This document shows, in pieces, positions 15,101 to 31,002 of a DNA stretch of 64,000 nt; the stretch's first letter is position 1, and each line of letters begins with the position of its first letter. The notes below the pieces were generated by a model. That model saw only the letters and a list, made by a program, of their open reading frames with translations, made no database searches and had not been told where the DNA came from. Both the position numbers and the translations under genes were made by a program. Origin of the DNA: Pogonophryne albipinna (lineage: Eukaryota > Chordata > Actinopteri > Perciformes > Artedidraconidae); the NCBI GenBank assembly GCA_028583405.1, contig CM053259.1, forward strand, positions 15,428,594 to 15,492,593, written 5' to 3'.

Positions 15101-17729
15101 CAATACAGTGATAACAATTCGATTTTTTTCTTGCAATTTTTACATAACAAAATATTTATTATAATGGACAGCATGTTTTGGTTTGCATTTAAAAATACAT
15201 TGCAAACAACATTAATCTGTGTATATATCGGTAGTAGTAGCGCTAGTTGATGTTAGCTGTTAGCAGCCAGTAACTGAGTTGCAATTATGGTGTGTTTAAG
15301 GTCTATTTAGTAAAAACAAAACAAACCCCCGATTAAATGTTTTTGTGTCCACATGTAGGTGTCAGAAAATTGCTTGACATTTTAGGTTTTGTATTTGATG
15401 GTTGCAACCTGTATGCTGCATGGGACTGTGTCTAGTCCAGAGTATAGTGTGTGTAAGAGGGAGACACACGGAGAGGAGTCCAGATCCTCACCATGCTGTG
15501 TGTGGGTGTATCGAATATCAATGTCCTGCTGAGCTCTCTCACTGTGTGTGTGTGTGTGTGTTTGTGTGTGTGGCTGATGTTGGGTGACACTTAAGGTGTT
15601 TTCATGTCTCATTGTTGTGTCTGGGTTATCTGAGTGTGTGCATACTCCACATGTTTGATTGATTGTACGTGAACGTCGCAGAGTAATGATTGTGTCTCGC
15701 TGTCTAGGCCCACTCTGTGTCTTTTAGGCCCTCCGATGCACCTGTGTTTTCTCCCCGTTGCATTTGCCTCGCAGAGCAGCAGTCCTTTCTGTCTTCCTGC
15801 CGTGTCGTTTGAAGTGTTTTTGCTCAGCCTTCTGTTCCTGCTCCACACTCACCTTGTGTGGAGTCAATGGGAAGTCCCCGAAGACCGCTTCGCTCAACCG
15901 CAATGCCGTGCGTGGGAGGAGAGTGGGCCCTCCCGCCCATTTTACCTCCCTTTTTAATTTATTGCTTTACTGAAAGATGGAATCACATATGCTCTATCAT
16001 TATTTAGAAACCCTTTTCCTCATTGCTCATGCACTTGCCTTTCTAGTACAGTGTAGGCTCACACGAGAGGAGCTGTGTTTCCCCTTTTCTCTGCAGTCTG
16101 TGTGTGTAGGTGTGTCTTTCCGTATAGCATAAAGTATACGTACAGTAAGAGATAGATGGTTATGATAAATAGATTTGCTTTTGCAGCACTTAAAGGGATT
16201 CTGTGCCACTTCCCTGGAGAGAAAAAGTTACGACAAAACAATAACCAAGAGGAAGAAAGTCAGTTGGGGGAGGGAAGCGCAACAAAAAAAGGGAGATGTA
16301 GGAAGGAGATATAAGGGATGTAAAGGCAGAGACGTGGAGTGGAAATGGGGATAAGGATGGAGGAGGGGGAAGAGGGTATTCGTATAGAGGAGAGGAAGAG
16401 TGTGTATGAGAATATTAATGGTGTGCCGGGACGAGGAGTATCTTTAAAGACCTCTACCTTTCCTCTGGTGCCCATGCGTATATTGTATGGGAACAAGCAG
16501 CTTGGAGGCACTGCTGTAAAACTAAGAAAAGGTGAGGAATTAGGAACTGCTTCAGTGGCAGAATTGTACTTGCATACATTCATTACCAAGAGTTGTGTTT
16601 GCAGGAAACAAATGGTAACAGCCAAAGACAATTTTACTGAGATGGTTGAACACCTACAAATATATTATTTGTGCCTATTTAGTACCGCATTTAGCAACAG
16701 CATGCGTTTGGCTCGATAACACGTGTTTATTAGAGGTGACTTGTTTGTTTTTATGTTATTATAGAAATCAGTTTGCCTGGAGGAAGAGATCTGGCCTGCA
16801 ACACCTGCTCCACTTGCCGATTTAGATACAAACATTTACTCTATTTCTCACTCACTCACTAACTATCTATCCATCCATCTCTATCCTTACTCTGTTCTCA
16901 GTTTCTCAATCATTCTCTCTGTATCTCTTCCCTTCTGTAGTATACTGTACACACATACTCAAAGTCACTCAGGTTTTCGAGTTGCAGCTGTGATGGGACT
17001 CTGAAATCCCCCCTAGTGCCTGCCAACGGCAGGATCCACACACAACAAGGAGAAGAGAGGGCTGCAGGTGTGTGTGCAGAGTGTTAAAATAGTGTGTGAG
17101 GGGGAGGCGACAAAGAAGAAGAAGTGGTGCTCATTTACTACATGATGCAAGGGGAGAAACGAGCCTTCATGCATACAAGCCGGTGTCACAGGTGACAGTC
17201 AATGACAGGGCCAGGAACATGACTGTCAGGGAGGCAGGAAGCATGCGAAATGAATTTTGCGTTCCTCATATAGCAAATGAGAGAGATGCAAGGGAAGTAT
17301 AGGGAAGCAGTATGGCGGAAGGGCGGATAACAGCTGAGCACATCGCAAAGAGTTAAATGATGTAGTGAAGAGAATAACATATATCGCCCAAGGTCTTTCT
17401 GTATGATGTGAGAAGCAAGTGTGCCATGAAAGATGGATTCCTCATGTGGAAATTGGTCTAATACCAGGAAGTGTATTCCCTGTTAGCCCTGACTGCTGTT
17501 AAAAACATTCTGGGTTATGATTGAAGAAACCAGAGACACTGTAGATAATCAAATTCAAAACTCTAGTGGTTTTCTTTTTGTATTTGATCAGGAGTAATGT
17601 AAATTAGAACATCAAGCTTTCTACTTCTCGTATCCGTCGACTTTAATCCTGTCTAATGAAAGAAAGTGTACTCGTAGCATTGTCACAACTTCCCTATATA
17701 TCTAACAGCTTCTGACTTGGCATTTGCAA
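12183..17729. other. Intron 1 segment, mostly single-copy-looking
   Basis: No gene or RNA is recognised. A short TG run lies at about 15543-15570, a purine-rich stretch at 16260-16400 and CATC/CACT short tandem runs at 16845-16885. Open frames at 14019-14348 and 16339-16719 were examined and have no recognisable domain. Confidence 0.45.
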
Positions 17730-17960
17730 TTCATAAAGCAGGCTGTAATCCCTAATTAGCAGCTTTTAATTTCCCTGACGGGAATGAACTTTTGGTCAAA
17801 TTAGAGGTTCCATTAAGTTTTGATTCTAACCTCCAGCGCCTGCCTTATAGGGGTAAATTAGCGCCAGGGAAACCATATCTCTAGCTAATGTGCAGTGCCA
17901 GGAAGATAACAGCAGTTTCAAAAATGCCAGGGAAATTAGCATTCCTGCATCGTGCTGTGT
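17730..17960. promoter_or_regulatory. Candidate conserved enhancer-like patch
   Basis: AT-rich, non-repetitive DNA with clustered homeodomain-type sites: TAATCC (bicoid/Otx-class) at 17746-17751 abuts the palindrome CTAATTAG at 17752-17759. TTAAT, ATTAG and AAATTAG motifs follow to about 17920. This density is typical of vertebrate developmental enhancers. Conservation cannot be tested here, so it is an inference. Confidence 0.25.
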
Positions 17961-18179
17961 GTGCGAGGTCTCCGTTTTTAAATCTATGAGAAAAATGATT
18001 TGCTGATAGTCAGCAAAACACCCCCCTCCCCCTCCCCCGCCTCCTCTTCATTAGACAGTTCATCAGCAATCTATCATCATATGTATTATTTATTCCTCCT
18101 TTCAACTCAGTGCAAACAGACAGCACATGTTAGTTTAGTTATTTAGGTTTTAGTTATATTTCCAACTAGTGTCATCTGT

Positions 18180-18181
<2 letters not shown>

Positions 18182-18217
<36 letters not shown>
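18182..18217. repeat. (TG)18 microsatellite
   Basis: Pure TG dinucleotide of about 36 bp in intron 1. Confidence 0.95.
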
Positions 18218-18219
<2 letters not shown>

Positions 18220-18453
18220 AGTAGGGAGAGGGTACTCTTAAGCTTCAGAAAATGATGCTTTTCTGCCTAATGAGGACTCATCCTTCCCAGCGTTGGCACC
18301 TCCATCGAGCAGAGAGCCAGGGTGTGCTGCTCTTCCAGCCCCCTGCTCACTGCCTTGTATGCACATACACATTTTTCAATCAACCTTGTGGTTCATTCCG
18401 AGACGCTCGATATAGGTCTGGCCTTCTGCAAGGTAATTTACCCAGAATTATTT

Positions 18454-18468
18454 TGACCTCCGAGGTCA
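18454..18468. promoter_or_regulatory. Everted nuclear-receptor-type element (ER3)
   Basis: TGACCT-N3-AGGTCA: two perfect AGGTCA half-sites in everted orientation with a 3-bp spacer, in non-repetitive intron DNA. Nuclear receptors of the RAR/RXR/TR class bind such half-sites in several spacings. Function here is inferred only from the motif. Confidence 0.3.
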
Positions 18469-18499
18469 CCCGGTGAAATGACACCTTTAATCACTAACC

Positions 18500-21400
18500 T
18501 CCACTCAGTGTTCGCGGCCTCCGAAGAGACAGACGAGGTCGCCCAATGTGAACTGGCTGTGATTTTCTATTTAATGAAGCTACTGATGGTGTAAAAGCAC
18601 TGACTGAGTAATCTTAGCACCACTGAATGCTGGGTAATACTGAAACAAAGATGTAATACTGAATAGGTAATCTTTCATTATCAAAACAGGCCCTTACCTA
18701 AAATTGTTTTTGATTGAATCTCCAGGTAGCTTCTCTCCACAGGAAATGTTTTACTGAAAATAATGAAATAATCAATCAATTCAATAATTGCCTGTGTACC
18801 TTCTACAACATTGTTATATTTGCGCAGCTTGGCAGCAGCTCAATTGAGACAATTAAAAGTTTTCAGAACTTGAAGTTAACATTGTGACAAGACATGTTTG
18901 TATTGTCAAGTTAAATATTGCTTTGACGCTAACATTGTCAAACCTTTTTGAAGAAATATGATAAATGAAGACCTTATTAAGATATCTCCCATCTTTATCA
19001 TTCAAAACTTTGGTTTCAAACAATACAAAAAGTATTGGCAATTACAAATGTGCTGCCCTCACACCTGCTGTGTGACTTTAACAACTCCATTATCTTTTCA
19101 CAGCATTGAGTCTGATGTGAGATAAGCTTGGGAATAACCCACTAAAGTAAAAACAAATCTCTAAAACTCTTCCTGGTTTTCAGTACAAAGACACTTTTCT
19201 AGTCTGCACAGTAACACATGGGCTTCTTAAGTTGTTATTGCAAAAAGCTAAACTAACTGAAGCGCTGCAAATGTCCTTTTTAAAGCCCAGTGTACACCTG
19301 GATGTTTGTATCACCATCAAGTTTGACCCCTTAAAATATATTTTTAGTTGAATAAAAGAAATGGATAACACAAAGTAATGAATTTAACATAAGATTGGTA
19401 CAGGTGGAAGAAAACTACACCTAGCATGACATACTTGCTGGTGTCGTCTGAATCTTAATATTTACCAATACCAGTTCTCAGTTCCAAATCAAGAAGTAGT
19501 GTTTTGTTTATGTGAAAGTGGTGACATATCCTATCATTCACATTGCATGCGCAGATATTGCAATAGCAATGTGTTTGGAATATTAGTTGTTGGATATTGA
19601 AAGAACGACACTCCACCCTCTTTCACGTCAAGGTACCTTTAAGCAAGGCAATACACTTTTAATGTCTAAAGTAAAGCTGTTTAACGGCCAGTGGTAAATT
19701 ACTTCCAGATCTTCTGCTATCCCTATGATTTATAACCAGATACACTGTGAAGATGCCTAAAGCTTTTTGACATCTCCTGTTGACCAGACATTTAGTATTC
19801 AATTCCAATACCAGTGTACTTTCAGATTCTCAGACAAGAAATATCGTGTACTTTAAATAACATTTATTATCGTTTCAATACATTTTGTAGATCCTAATTC
19901 CCTCTCTAATATATTTTTCAGAATGCACAACGTCCCAACCCTCACATGCGCACATGTTTTTTTTTATCGCAAAAGATCCTTAATTGAGGACCAATTGTAA
20001 AATTGTATTGACTATTGAGAAATTATGCAAATGTGCTTGTTCCAGCTTTTCCCCCTAGATCCATGTAGAGTAATCACGACATACTGATTAAAGTTTTGAT
20101 TGTGGGAAGATTTTGAATACAGTTGAATTATCAGTGATGTGCTTTTATAAAACAGCTAATCAACTGGAAAAGTCTTTGTACGAACTGAATAAAATAATGT
20201 CTAACTAATCAAGGAAGAAGGGGCTACACACACACATGTGGATATTTGCACATACATGTATAGAAAAGCCGGTAGCGCTGATTCCTCTCGGTAAAGCCCT
20301 GCAAGTGTGGTCCACTCCTCCTGCACAGCCTATCATTGGTATTCATCTCCCGCTCCTAATTCCCCCACAGTATTTTTTTTCCCCTTTCACTTGACAGAGG
20401 ACCGCGGGTTAAACGCCGGGGGGAGCGCTCCATCACGACTAGATCTGATCCAATTAAATACAGATTTAATCAGCCCCGCAGTCGGTGAGTGAATATACAA
20501 TGTGATCAGGCCGCTGGTAACTGGAGGCCCGGCCACATGGGCGCTGGTTTCCATCCGCAATTTGCTTGGCGGATAAGGAGACACCTTGATCCTGTCTGAC
20601 CTATCAAATCAGCACTTTCATATCTGCAGACAGGCATGTTGAAGCTGTCTTTTACTTCTCTGCCATGTCCAAAAACCTTTACTCTGATCACCTCACTGAT
20701 TTAGAGATGCTGCAGAGGCTCTTGTGGAGGTTCTGCAAGATTTACTGCTGATGCAAACACACAATTAACTAATGATTTACAGACTAGATTATATATGAGG
20801 CAGGCAGGAACAACCTGGAGGAAGTTAATCTTTCTTTTCACTGGCAGAGAAGAGCAGCCTGTCTACCGGTGGCCGTGTAGAAAGTGGGGAGAAGACGCCT
20901 CCCCCTGCTAGCGGAGGAAGATTTTCCGTCCTTCCTCCCAAATGGCTGCAGCTGCTGATTGTTGAAACCTTTTACTCTGCAGAGGAAGCAGTCCTGTGAT
21001 ATGAAGTACAGCTCCCCAGTGCCCCATCAAAGTCCACTGTAACTGCTGTGTCACCTTCAGAGTTTCAAGGGAGGATTGTACATGGGAAGCTGCTGCAGCG
21101 CCTACTAATGAGAAGTCATTGGGAAATGGGTTGCTTTTTAACATAGCCTCATGTCCAGGGTCATTCCAGTTACGACCCCAGACTTAATTACAAATCCTGC
21201 TGTTTAGTGTGTCTGGTGTGTGCCAGTCTGGGACTTGATATTAATGTGAAAAATAGCAGATCTGGCTGTCACTCAAATATATTGCTGTAAATAAGAGATG
21301 CATTCCTCCATTTGCCACATCCCACACAATGCAAACATAGCGCACATGGCATTAGGTGCACTGTTTAGTGTCAAAACCGAATCCAACCTGGCAGCAGATT

Positions 21401-23130
21401 CCGTGGCGGGCCAATTTAACAAGCTGGGAGGTTTGTCCTCATCCTGCATGCCAGTCATTTATGTTAATGCGAACAGGTCCTATCATTCTCTGTCTCTTTA
21501 ATGTTTACAGTGATAAATTACGTGCTATCAGATCGTAGCCTCATTTCATGAGTGTCATTGGCATTCAAAGCATTCCTGCAACCTTTATTGAAACACCCCA
21601 GAGGACAGATGCCTTGAATTTGCATTACTCAGAAAATCTTATCTCAGTCTATTGTATGTGAAAACCTGCTCTCGTAGAACTCGTAGTGGTGCCAATGAAA
21701 GGTCTAAAGAGGTATAATTTGTTAATTACACTTTTTCCTGTAAGCATTTGAGCCACACTCTGCCCCTGGGATGGACACCTTGCTCTTCCCCGCCGCCTCA
21801 GATCAGTAGTCTTTAATTGCCTCTAGTGTTTGGAGGAAGACCCACCTCACTTGTCATTTCCAGGTGTAAATGAGATGAGGAGAGAAAGGTTACTCGGAGC
21901 CCCACAAGAGCGTGCAGTCCTTCAGGGTGGTCTTTGCTCACCCCTGCCATAGCCTGATATCTCAAACGGAGCACTGTTTGAAGTGCTTGGTTGGGTGCCT
22001 CCGCTTTCTGCACTCGGCCTGTGAGTCGCGGTGCTCGTTCAACTCTGGCAGCCCCTCTATAAGTTCCTTCTTTTGTATTTGCATACCCAACAAACAGGAA
22101 ATTGTGTTCATTTGTATGCAAATGGTTTTGTCCCCAAGGCTGGGATTTTGAATTAAAAGTTTTGCCGTCCCATTAATTCCAAATTACACACAGGCACTGA
22201 CATGGGCTCCTCTGCCCGGCAGGGGGGTATCCTACTTGCCATCCAAACGCATCTCTGTCAGTTTAGGCTGTTTAGTTTGCCATCTGCGAAACAGAGTCAG
22301 AATTGAATCTGGTCCACTGATTTGCAGATTGATCGTGTGCACCACGTTGCAGTCTCCTCTTAATTATCTCACGAAAATATGCAGGGATTTGGGTGTGATT
22401 GATATTCGAGGATACTGCGAGAGACAGACGTGCGGAGGCCTTGGAGTGGTTGACTGACAGGTTGTGAGAAACATGGTGAATGAGGGGGTGTGGTGAAGGC
22501 CGTCCAGCATGCCGATTGTAGCACACCTCATCAGCCCTGCTCATTAAAATATATGTACAACCTTATGAAAAATGCATGACCCCATCAATGACGTGTGGCA
22601 TGTATGGGCTGATGCTGACAGTCAAGGTAATATGAAAAATTAACACCTACATACTGACTGCTCAAAAAGGACTTTGCATAAAGGGCCTTGTCATATTGTT
22701 GCAGATTAAGCACTAACATTGTTTTAATTCGGCTGTGTATTGATTACATTGAGTGAATACACAGTTGTTATATTAAGTATTAGATGGATGGATCAAATTC
22801 TGCTTGTGTGTGTGTTTATTTAACAAGCAACACAACAAACAGTTTACCCTGTGCAGTTTACTCTGTGTTTTTGCAATTTAAAACTACTCAAGGGTAACTG
22901 TAGCGGCTAGTGGCACTCAAAATAATGAATGAGAAAGTGCGTGCAAGAAAATATTAATTCATCAGAGAAAAGGATGGATCGATAGATGTTCTCATCTAAA
23001 TTACGCCCTCTCCAGAGCCAAGTTTGAGATAAATAAAAAATGTTTTTACATTCAGCTTTTTATCAGGTTGTTTATTGTTCAGCCTGGATCCATGGAAATA
23101 CCACAACAAAGAAGTGATAAAGGCATTTTA
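18500..23130. other. Intron 1 segment without recognisable repeats
   Basis: Long single-copy-looking stretch. 20380-20620 and 22140-22560 have balanced composition with many TAAT, CACCTG and CAGCTG-like sites and could be regulatory, but I cannot support particular sites. No coding sequence is recognised. Confidence 0.4.
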
Positions 23131-23132
23131 TT

Positions 23133-23177
23133 GGGCTATTGCGCTTTATACTGTTTACAGTATAAAGTGATAAGCCC
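23133..23177 (+). other. Perfect-tipped hairpin
   Basis: The arm at 23133-23153 (ending TTTATACTG) pairs with 23158-23177 (beginning CAGTATAAA) around a 4-base TTTA loop. About 20 bp pair, with small bulges. The stem is shorter than usual for a microRNA precursor, so no RNA gene is called. Confidence 0.5.
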
Positions 23178-23357
23178 GCAGTGGTGGAGTTGTTTTCTTC
23201 TAGGTTGGTAATGAATTATTTAACGTTATGTCGTCAACATACAGTTCAAGTCGATGCTTCTCAGCTTGTGCGTCATTAGTGGTACTTTGAAAACATACTT
23301 GCAAGAGACATTCAGAAGAATACAAATCTTACCTGGATTTTAATAAAAGTGTTGCAG

Positions 23358-26994
<3,637 letters not shown>

Positions 26995-27150
26995 AGATCG
27001 GAGGGGCCATTAATAATAAAGGTTTGCTGCTTGATCCCCAGCTCTTCTGGTCTATATCTTGAAGTGTCCTTGAGCAGTAACCTAAATCTTAACATTGCCA
27101 CTATATTGTGTTTAAGAGGAAAGAGTCATTTTGATAAAAGCATCTGAATG
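26995..27150. repeat. Degenerate dispersed repeat related to the one at 4460-4640
   Basis: A stretch around GGTTTGCTGCTTGATCCCCA, followed by CTTGAAGTGTCCTTGAGCAG and an ending like GATAAAAGCATCTGAATGGA, resembles a decayed copy of a teleost interspersed repeat. The order of motifs matches the family, but divergence is high. Confidence 0.4.
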
Positions 27151-29806
27151 GAATGTAAGAAAAATCAATGATTTAATTATTTCACAGGGAATGCAATCCG
27201 GCATTTGACAGGGTCGTCTTATTATTAATATTCTTTCAGCCAATAAGGTTAAATAAAACCACAACAGAGGGAGAAATGCACCAGCTGAGACACTCATTCT
27301 TTCTGAGTGTCTCAGACCAAAGACTGTTTATATAATACATAAGGCCTGCTGAAATATATATCTAAACTCTTGGTTGTGTGAATGGTTGGATATGAAGATA
27401 CGCTTATGCTGCAAAGAAATAAGGTTTTCAACATGAGTAATGGAGTGGACTACCAGCACAAAGTAGTGCCTCCACTTAATCCACACACAGTCAATTGGAG
27501 ACACACAGGGAAACACCACATGGACGAAGGAACACAAATCAATACTGTGAAACAGTTACTTGAATAAAATACCCAACTCTGCCAGCTTGCTGTAGTTTTT
27601 CAAGCTAACCCTCCTTCCCCTAAGAAGAGATCTGCTCCTAGTTAGCAGGAAGTCACTACAATGCATTAATGTACTTAGCAGCTTTGTGTGTAGAGAATGA
27701 GTGCCGGTCAGGCTGCTAGAAAGTGGAACAGATTGCAGTATTGCATATGACTCAAAATGTCCATCTGCCCCCAGTATGTGCGTGTACATGTATTTTTTCA
27801 ACAAAAAATTGCTGCTTACAGCATTATGTGCTCACATGCACTAGGAGTTCTTTTTTTTTTTTTACTCAGGGGGAGGTACTTAAACATGCGCAAATGCAGA
27901 CAGCCTGGGTACAACAGGTAATTATTTGGAAAGAATAGAGGAAGTGCGTGGGGTGCAAATTGCATTGTGGGACGGCTCTGCGAGACTGAAAGGTGTCAAT
28001 TGAAGCGGCTGCCGTTTTTATGCACACCTACTGCATTGTTCTCCGTGGTGAATTGCAGGGGGCAGGGTCACTGTATTTACATGTACCTCTTCGAAACGTG
28101 GGCGTATTTGTTTGTCTCTGTCAGAGAGGGTGATTTGCCCCTCGCTGGAGAACACTAGCTGTGCACAAACAGCCGATAAATGGGAACATGAGTTTAGCAA
28201 TAATTTCGAACCCCTCTTGAGAGCAACACCGAGGTGTGCAGAAGGCCCGTCGCCACCTGTCATAACCCTCAAAACAGCAGGGAGGGCATGAGAAAACCAC
28301 CTGCCTGTCAAAGCGTTTTTCTCTCTAATTGTTCGCCGCGCATTCACAGGATAACTGGTTTAATTCCGCTTTATAATCACTGCTCATTCTTCCCACTTAT
28401 TGTTTCCTTGCTCAATTTGTTTGTTTGTGTTCACACTTTGGCAACACAAATGTTCTTTTGTCATGCCAACGAAGTGATTTGTGTGCAAGGCAATAGAGTT
28501 TGATTACATTTAAGGAGAGAATGGAGCAGGAGTAAGGGTTTTAGTAATTCGTTCAGGCAACATGGACACTTTGAAACCGTGATACCTGACAGAAAATCAT
28601 GGATTATTTATTTATAAGGAAGAAATTACCATATTAAGTAGGTTAGTTTTTAATTCATCAATCTGTATTTGATGCCTATAGGTCTGGAGATACAATAATG
28701 AAGGAACAAAGCAGCTCTATCACTGTTAGCTGCCCTGCATTAAGAGATGTGTTAGATAGTCACAGGTCGATGCTATACTCTTTTATCTATTGAGATTAAG
28801 CTTCAGGATCCTGTAATCCTCGATAGGATCTCCTATCCAGTACAGCTCTTACGCGCAAGATTAGCACTATTTTCCAGTTTCAAACAGAAGATTTATGACA
28901 TTCTTCGTCAGCCAAAATATTTAATTAATGAGAGATTATAGTGGGAATTTTTCTTTTTGACACTTCAGGATTATTTAAAACAACTACTAAAGATATTGCT
29001 GCTGAAAGTATGATATACTTTATGATAAAGTCTAGGTGATTACAGTCTTTTAACACACAGGTTGTGGCCCGCTGTTCGTCCGGTTTAGTATCTGCACCTG
29101 TTCTGTGAAGTGTGACGTTCTACAGAGGGCAATGTGTCCAACTCGCTCTCAGCTGCAGAGTGAGGTGGTTCAAAGCCCTTTGCCCAGCACGTATTTGGGC
29201 CCAGGGGCCGCGAGACAGGAGACTGATCGAACTGGTTTTACTCTTGGGTTGTCAGAGGTCTCCTAACTTCCTCACAAATCAATATAGGTCTCAAACTGCA
29301 GCCAACCGGCTGAAACCGGCCGCAATTTCCTCCCAACGTAGGCTCTGTCCACGTTCCTCATCAGTAATGACTGAACAGTTTGAATTGGGCCTAACGCCCC
29401 TGAGGGCCAGAGAACACTGACTCATGTTGTTCGCACACATTAATAATGCATTATAGCATGTAACACAGGATAATTAACTCTGCTGCTAAATGCAAGCTCA
29501 GACCAAAGTGCCATTCTGGCAGGATGCAGTTTGCCCAGAGTGAGAACGCGTAGGGTGATGACTGAGCTTCCATCTTTGTTGTGAATGATTATAGGCTTTA
29601 CACTTTTTTTGTTTGGTTTGCAATTTGTTTCACCATTCTGTCAACATGATGTGCTACAATTAGATGGATATTAATCAGCTGCTCAGTTCTGAACCAGACA
29701 AAAGTTTCTTTGTTTCTTGAATCCAAAGAACATTCAATCAATGTGCTAAATCACATTCTGTGAGGACCATTACAACTCCTCTAGCATTAGGTATAGGAAC
29801 AGTATT
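27151..29806. other. Intron 1 segment without recognisable elements
   Basis: A T14 run lies near 27850-27863. The rest looks single-copy; 28000-28360 and 29050-29420 are more G+C-rich. No genes are recognised. Confidence 0.4.
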
Positions 29807-31002
29807 CAGGGTTTCCCACACATAGACTTTACTTGGGCGGGCCGCCCAGGTATATTAACGACCGCCCAAGTATATTTCGCGACCCATTTAGTTTTTTAAT
29901 TTTATTTGTTGTATGTATTGTGAACGCAACGCTGCGCAAATGTGGGTCTGCCTCACACAGGGTGAATGGCTGTCTACATGATGTGGCCTGCCGACATGGC
30001 CACTGTCATACAGATCATAAATCAAAGCCCTTGATTGGTCTCTGTGTGTCATTCAAGCTCGGGATAACCTCAGCTCAGGTGAGGTAAAGGACTCTTGAGT
30101 GTTTAGATAGTTAACTTAGTCTAAGTTCTCAGTGGGTCTCAAACGGTTTGGTCACCATTTATGTAAACACATATTTCCATTTGAGAGGGTAGTGATTAGT
30201 CAAATATGCATGAATAAAAAATAAAAAGTTAACTAGGTGAAAAAAGGAAAGATACACTTTTAAAAGTTGTTGAGAGCTAAAACTAGTCTTTGCTGCTGCC
30301 TCAAAGAGGAGCAGGGGGGAGAGGAGGGAGACAGGAGAGGCTGATTCAGGAGCAGACACACTCACAACTATAAATGAACCAAAAATAAATAAACAAGTTT
30401 CAGTATTTTTTCATATTGGATATGGTATGTTATTGGTTATGGCCATGATTTTATGATTATTGAAATGTATACAGTTCTGTTTAATATAGGGGTTTCCATA
30501 GATCTAGTCTCTTTATTTGCTCCTCAAAATGCACCAGATTGATGCATTTAACTCCAAAATTTAAAAATAAATCTTACCAGGGGAGCATGCCCCCGGACCC
30601 CCCTAGAGGATTTGAAGTCCACCCCCACTTAAAATCACATGGACAGGTTCCTAAATACATTTACCATTTTATTTAAATAGTAACCCATGTCCTATGTTTA
30701 TTTGTGGGTAGTAGATTTAAACTATAGGGCTATCACTATGGGCAGCAACGCTGTAAAAATTGACAAATAAATCCAGCAAAATGGCACAAAAAAACAACTG
30801 GTAGTTGCCTGGCCATGGGTGTATAATTTCCGGCCTGACTTATTGTCTCGGTCCGGCCCTGGCTGTACCTGTTCACTCTGCCATCGCGTGAAGGGTCTGC
30901 TCACAAGCGACCAACAGAAAGGTTAATGTTGTTGTTGCACGTCACCCCCCCCCCCCCCCCCCCCCCCCCCCCAAGTATATTTCAGATCTGTGGGAAACAC
31001 TG
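29807..31002. mobile_element. hAT-like non-autonomous element (~1.2 kb)
   Basis: The left end CAGGGTTTCCCACA at 29807 is matched by the right end TGTGGGAAACACTG at 30989-31002, and CAAGTATATTTC occurs next to both ends. The GGGAGCATGCCCCCGGACCC block at about 30582-30602 is a motif I associate with fish hAT-type repeats. It contains a 28-base C run at 30945-30972. The flanking 8-mers do not match, so the insertion is old or the family call is imperfect. No transposase frame. Confidence 0.65.
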
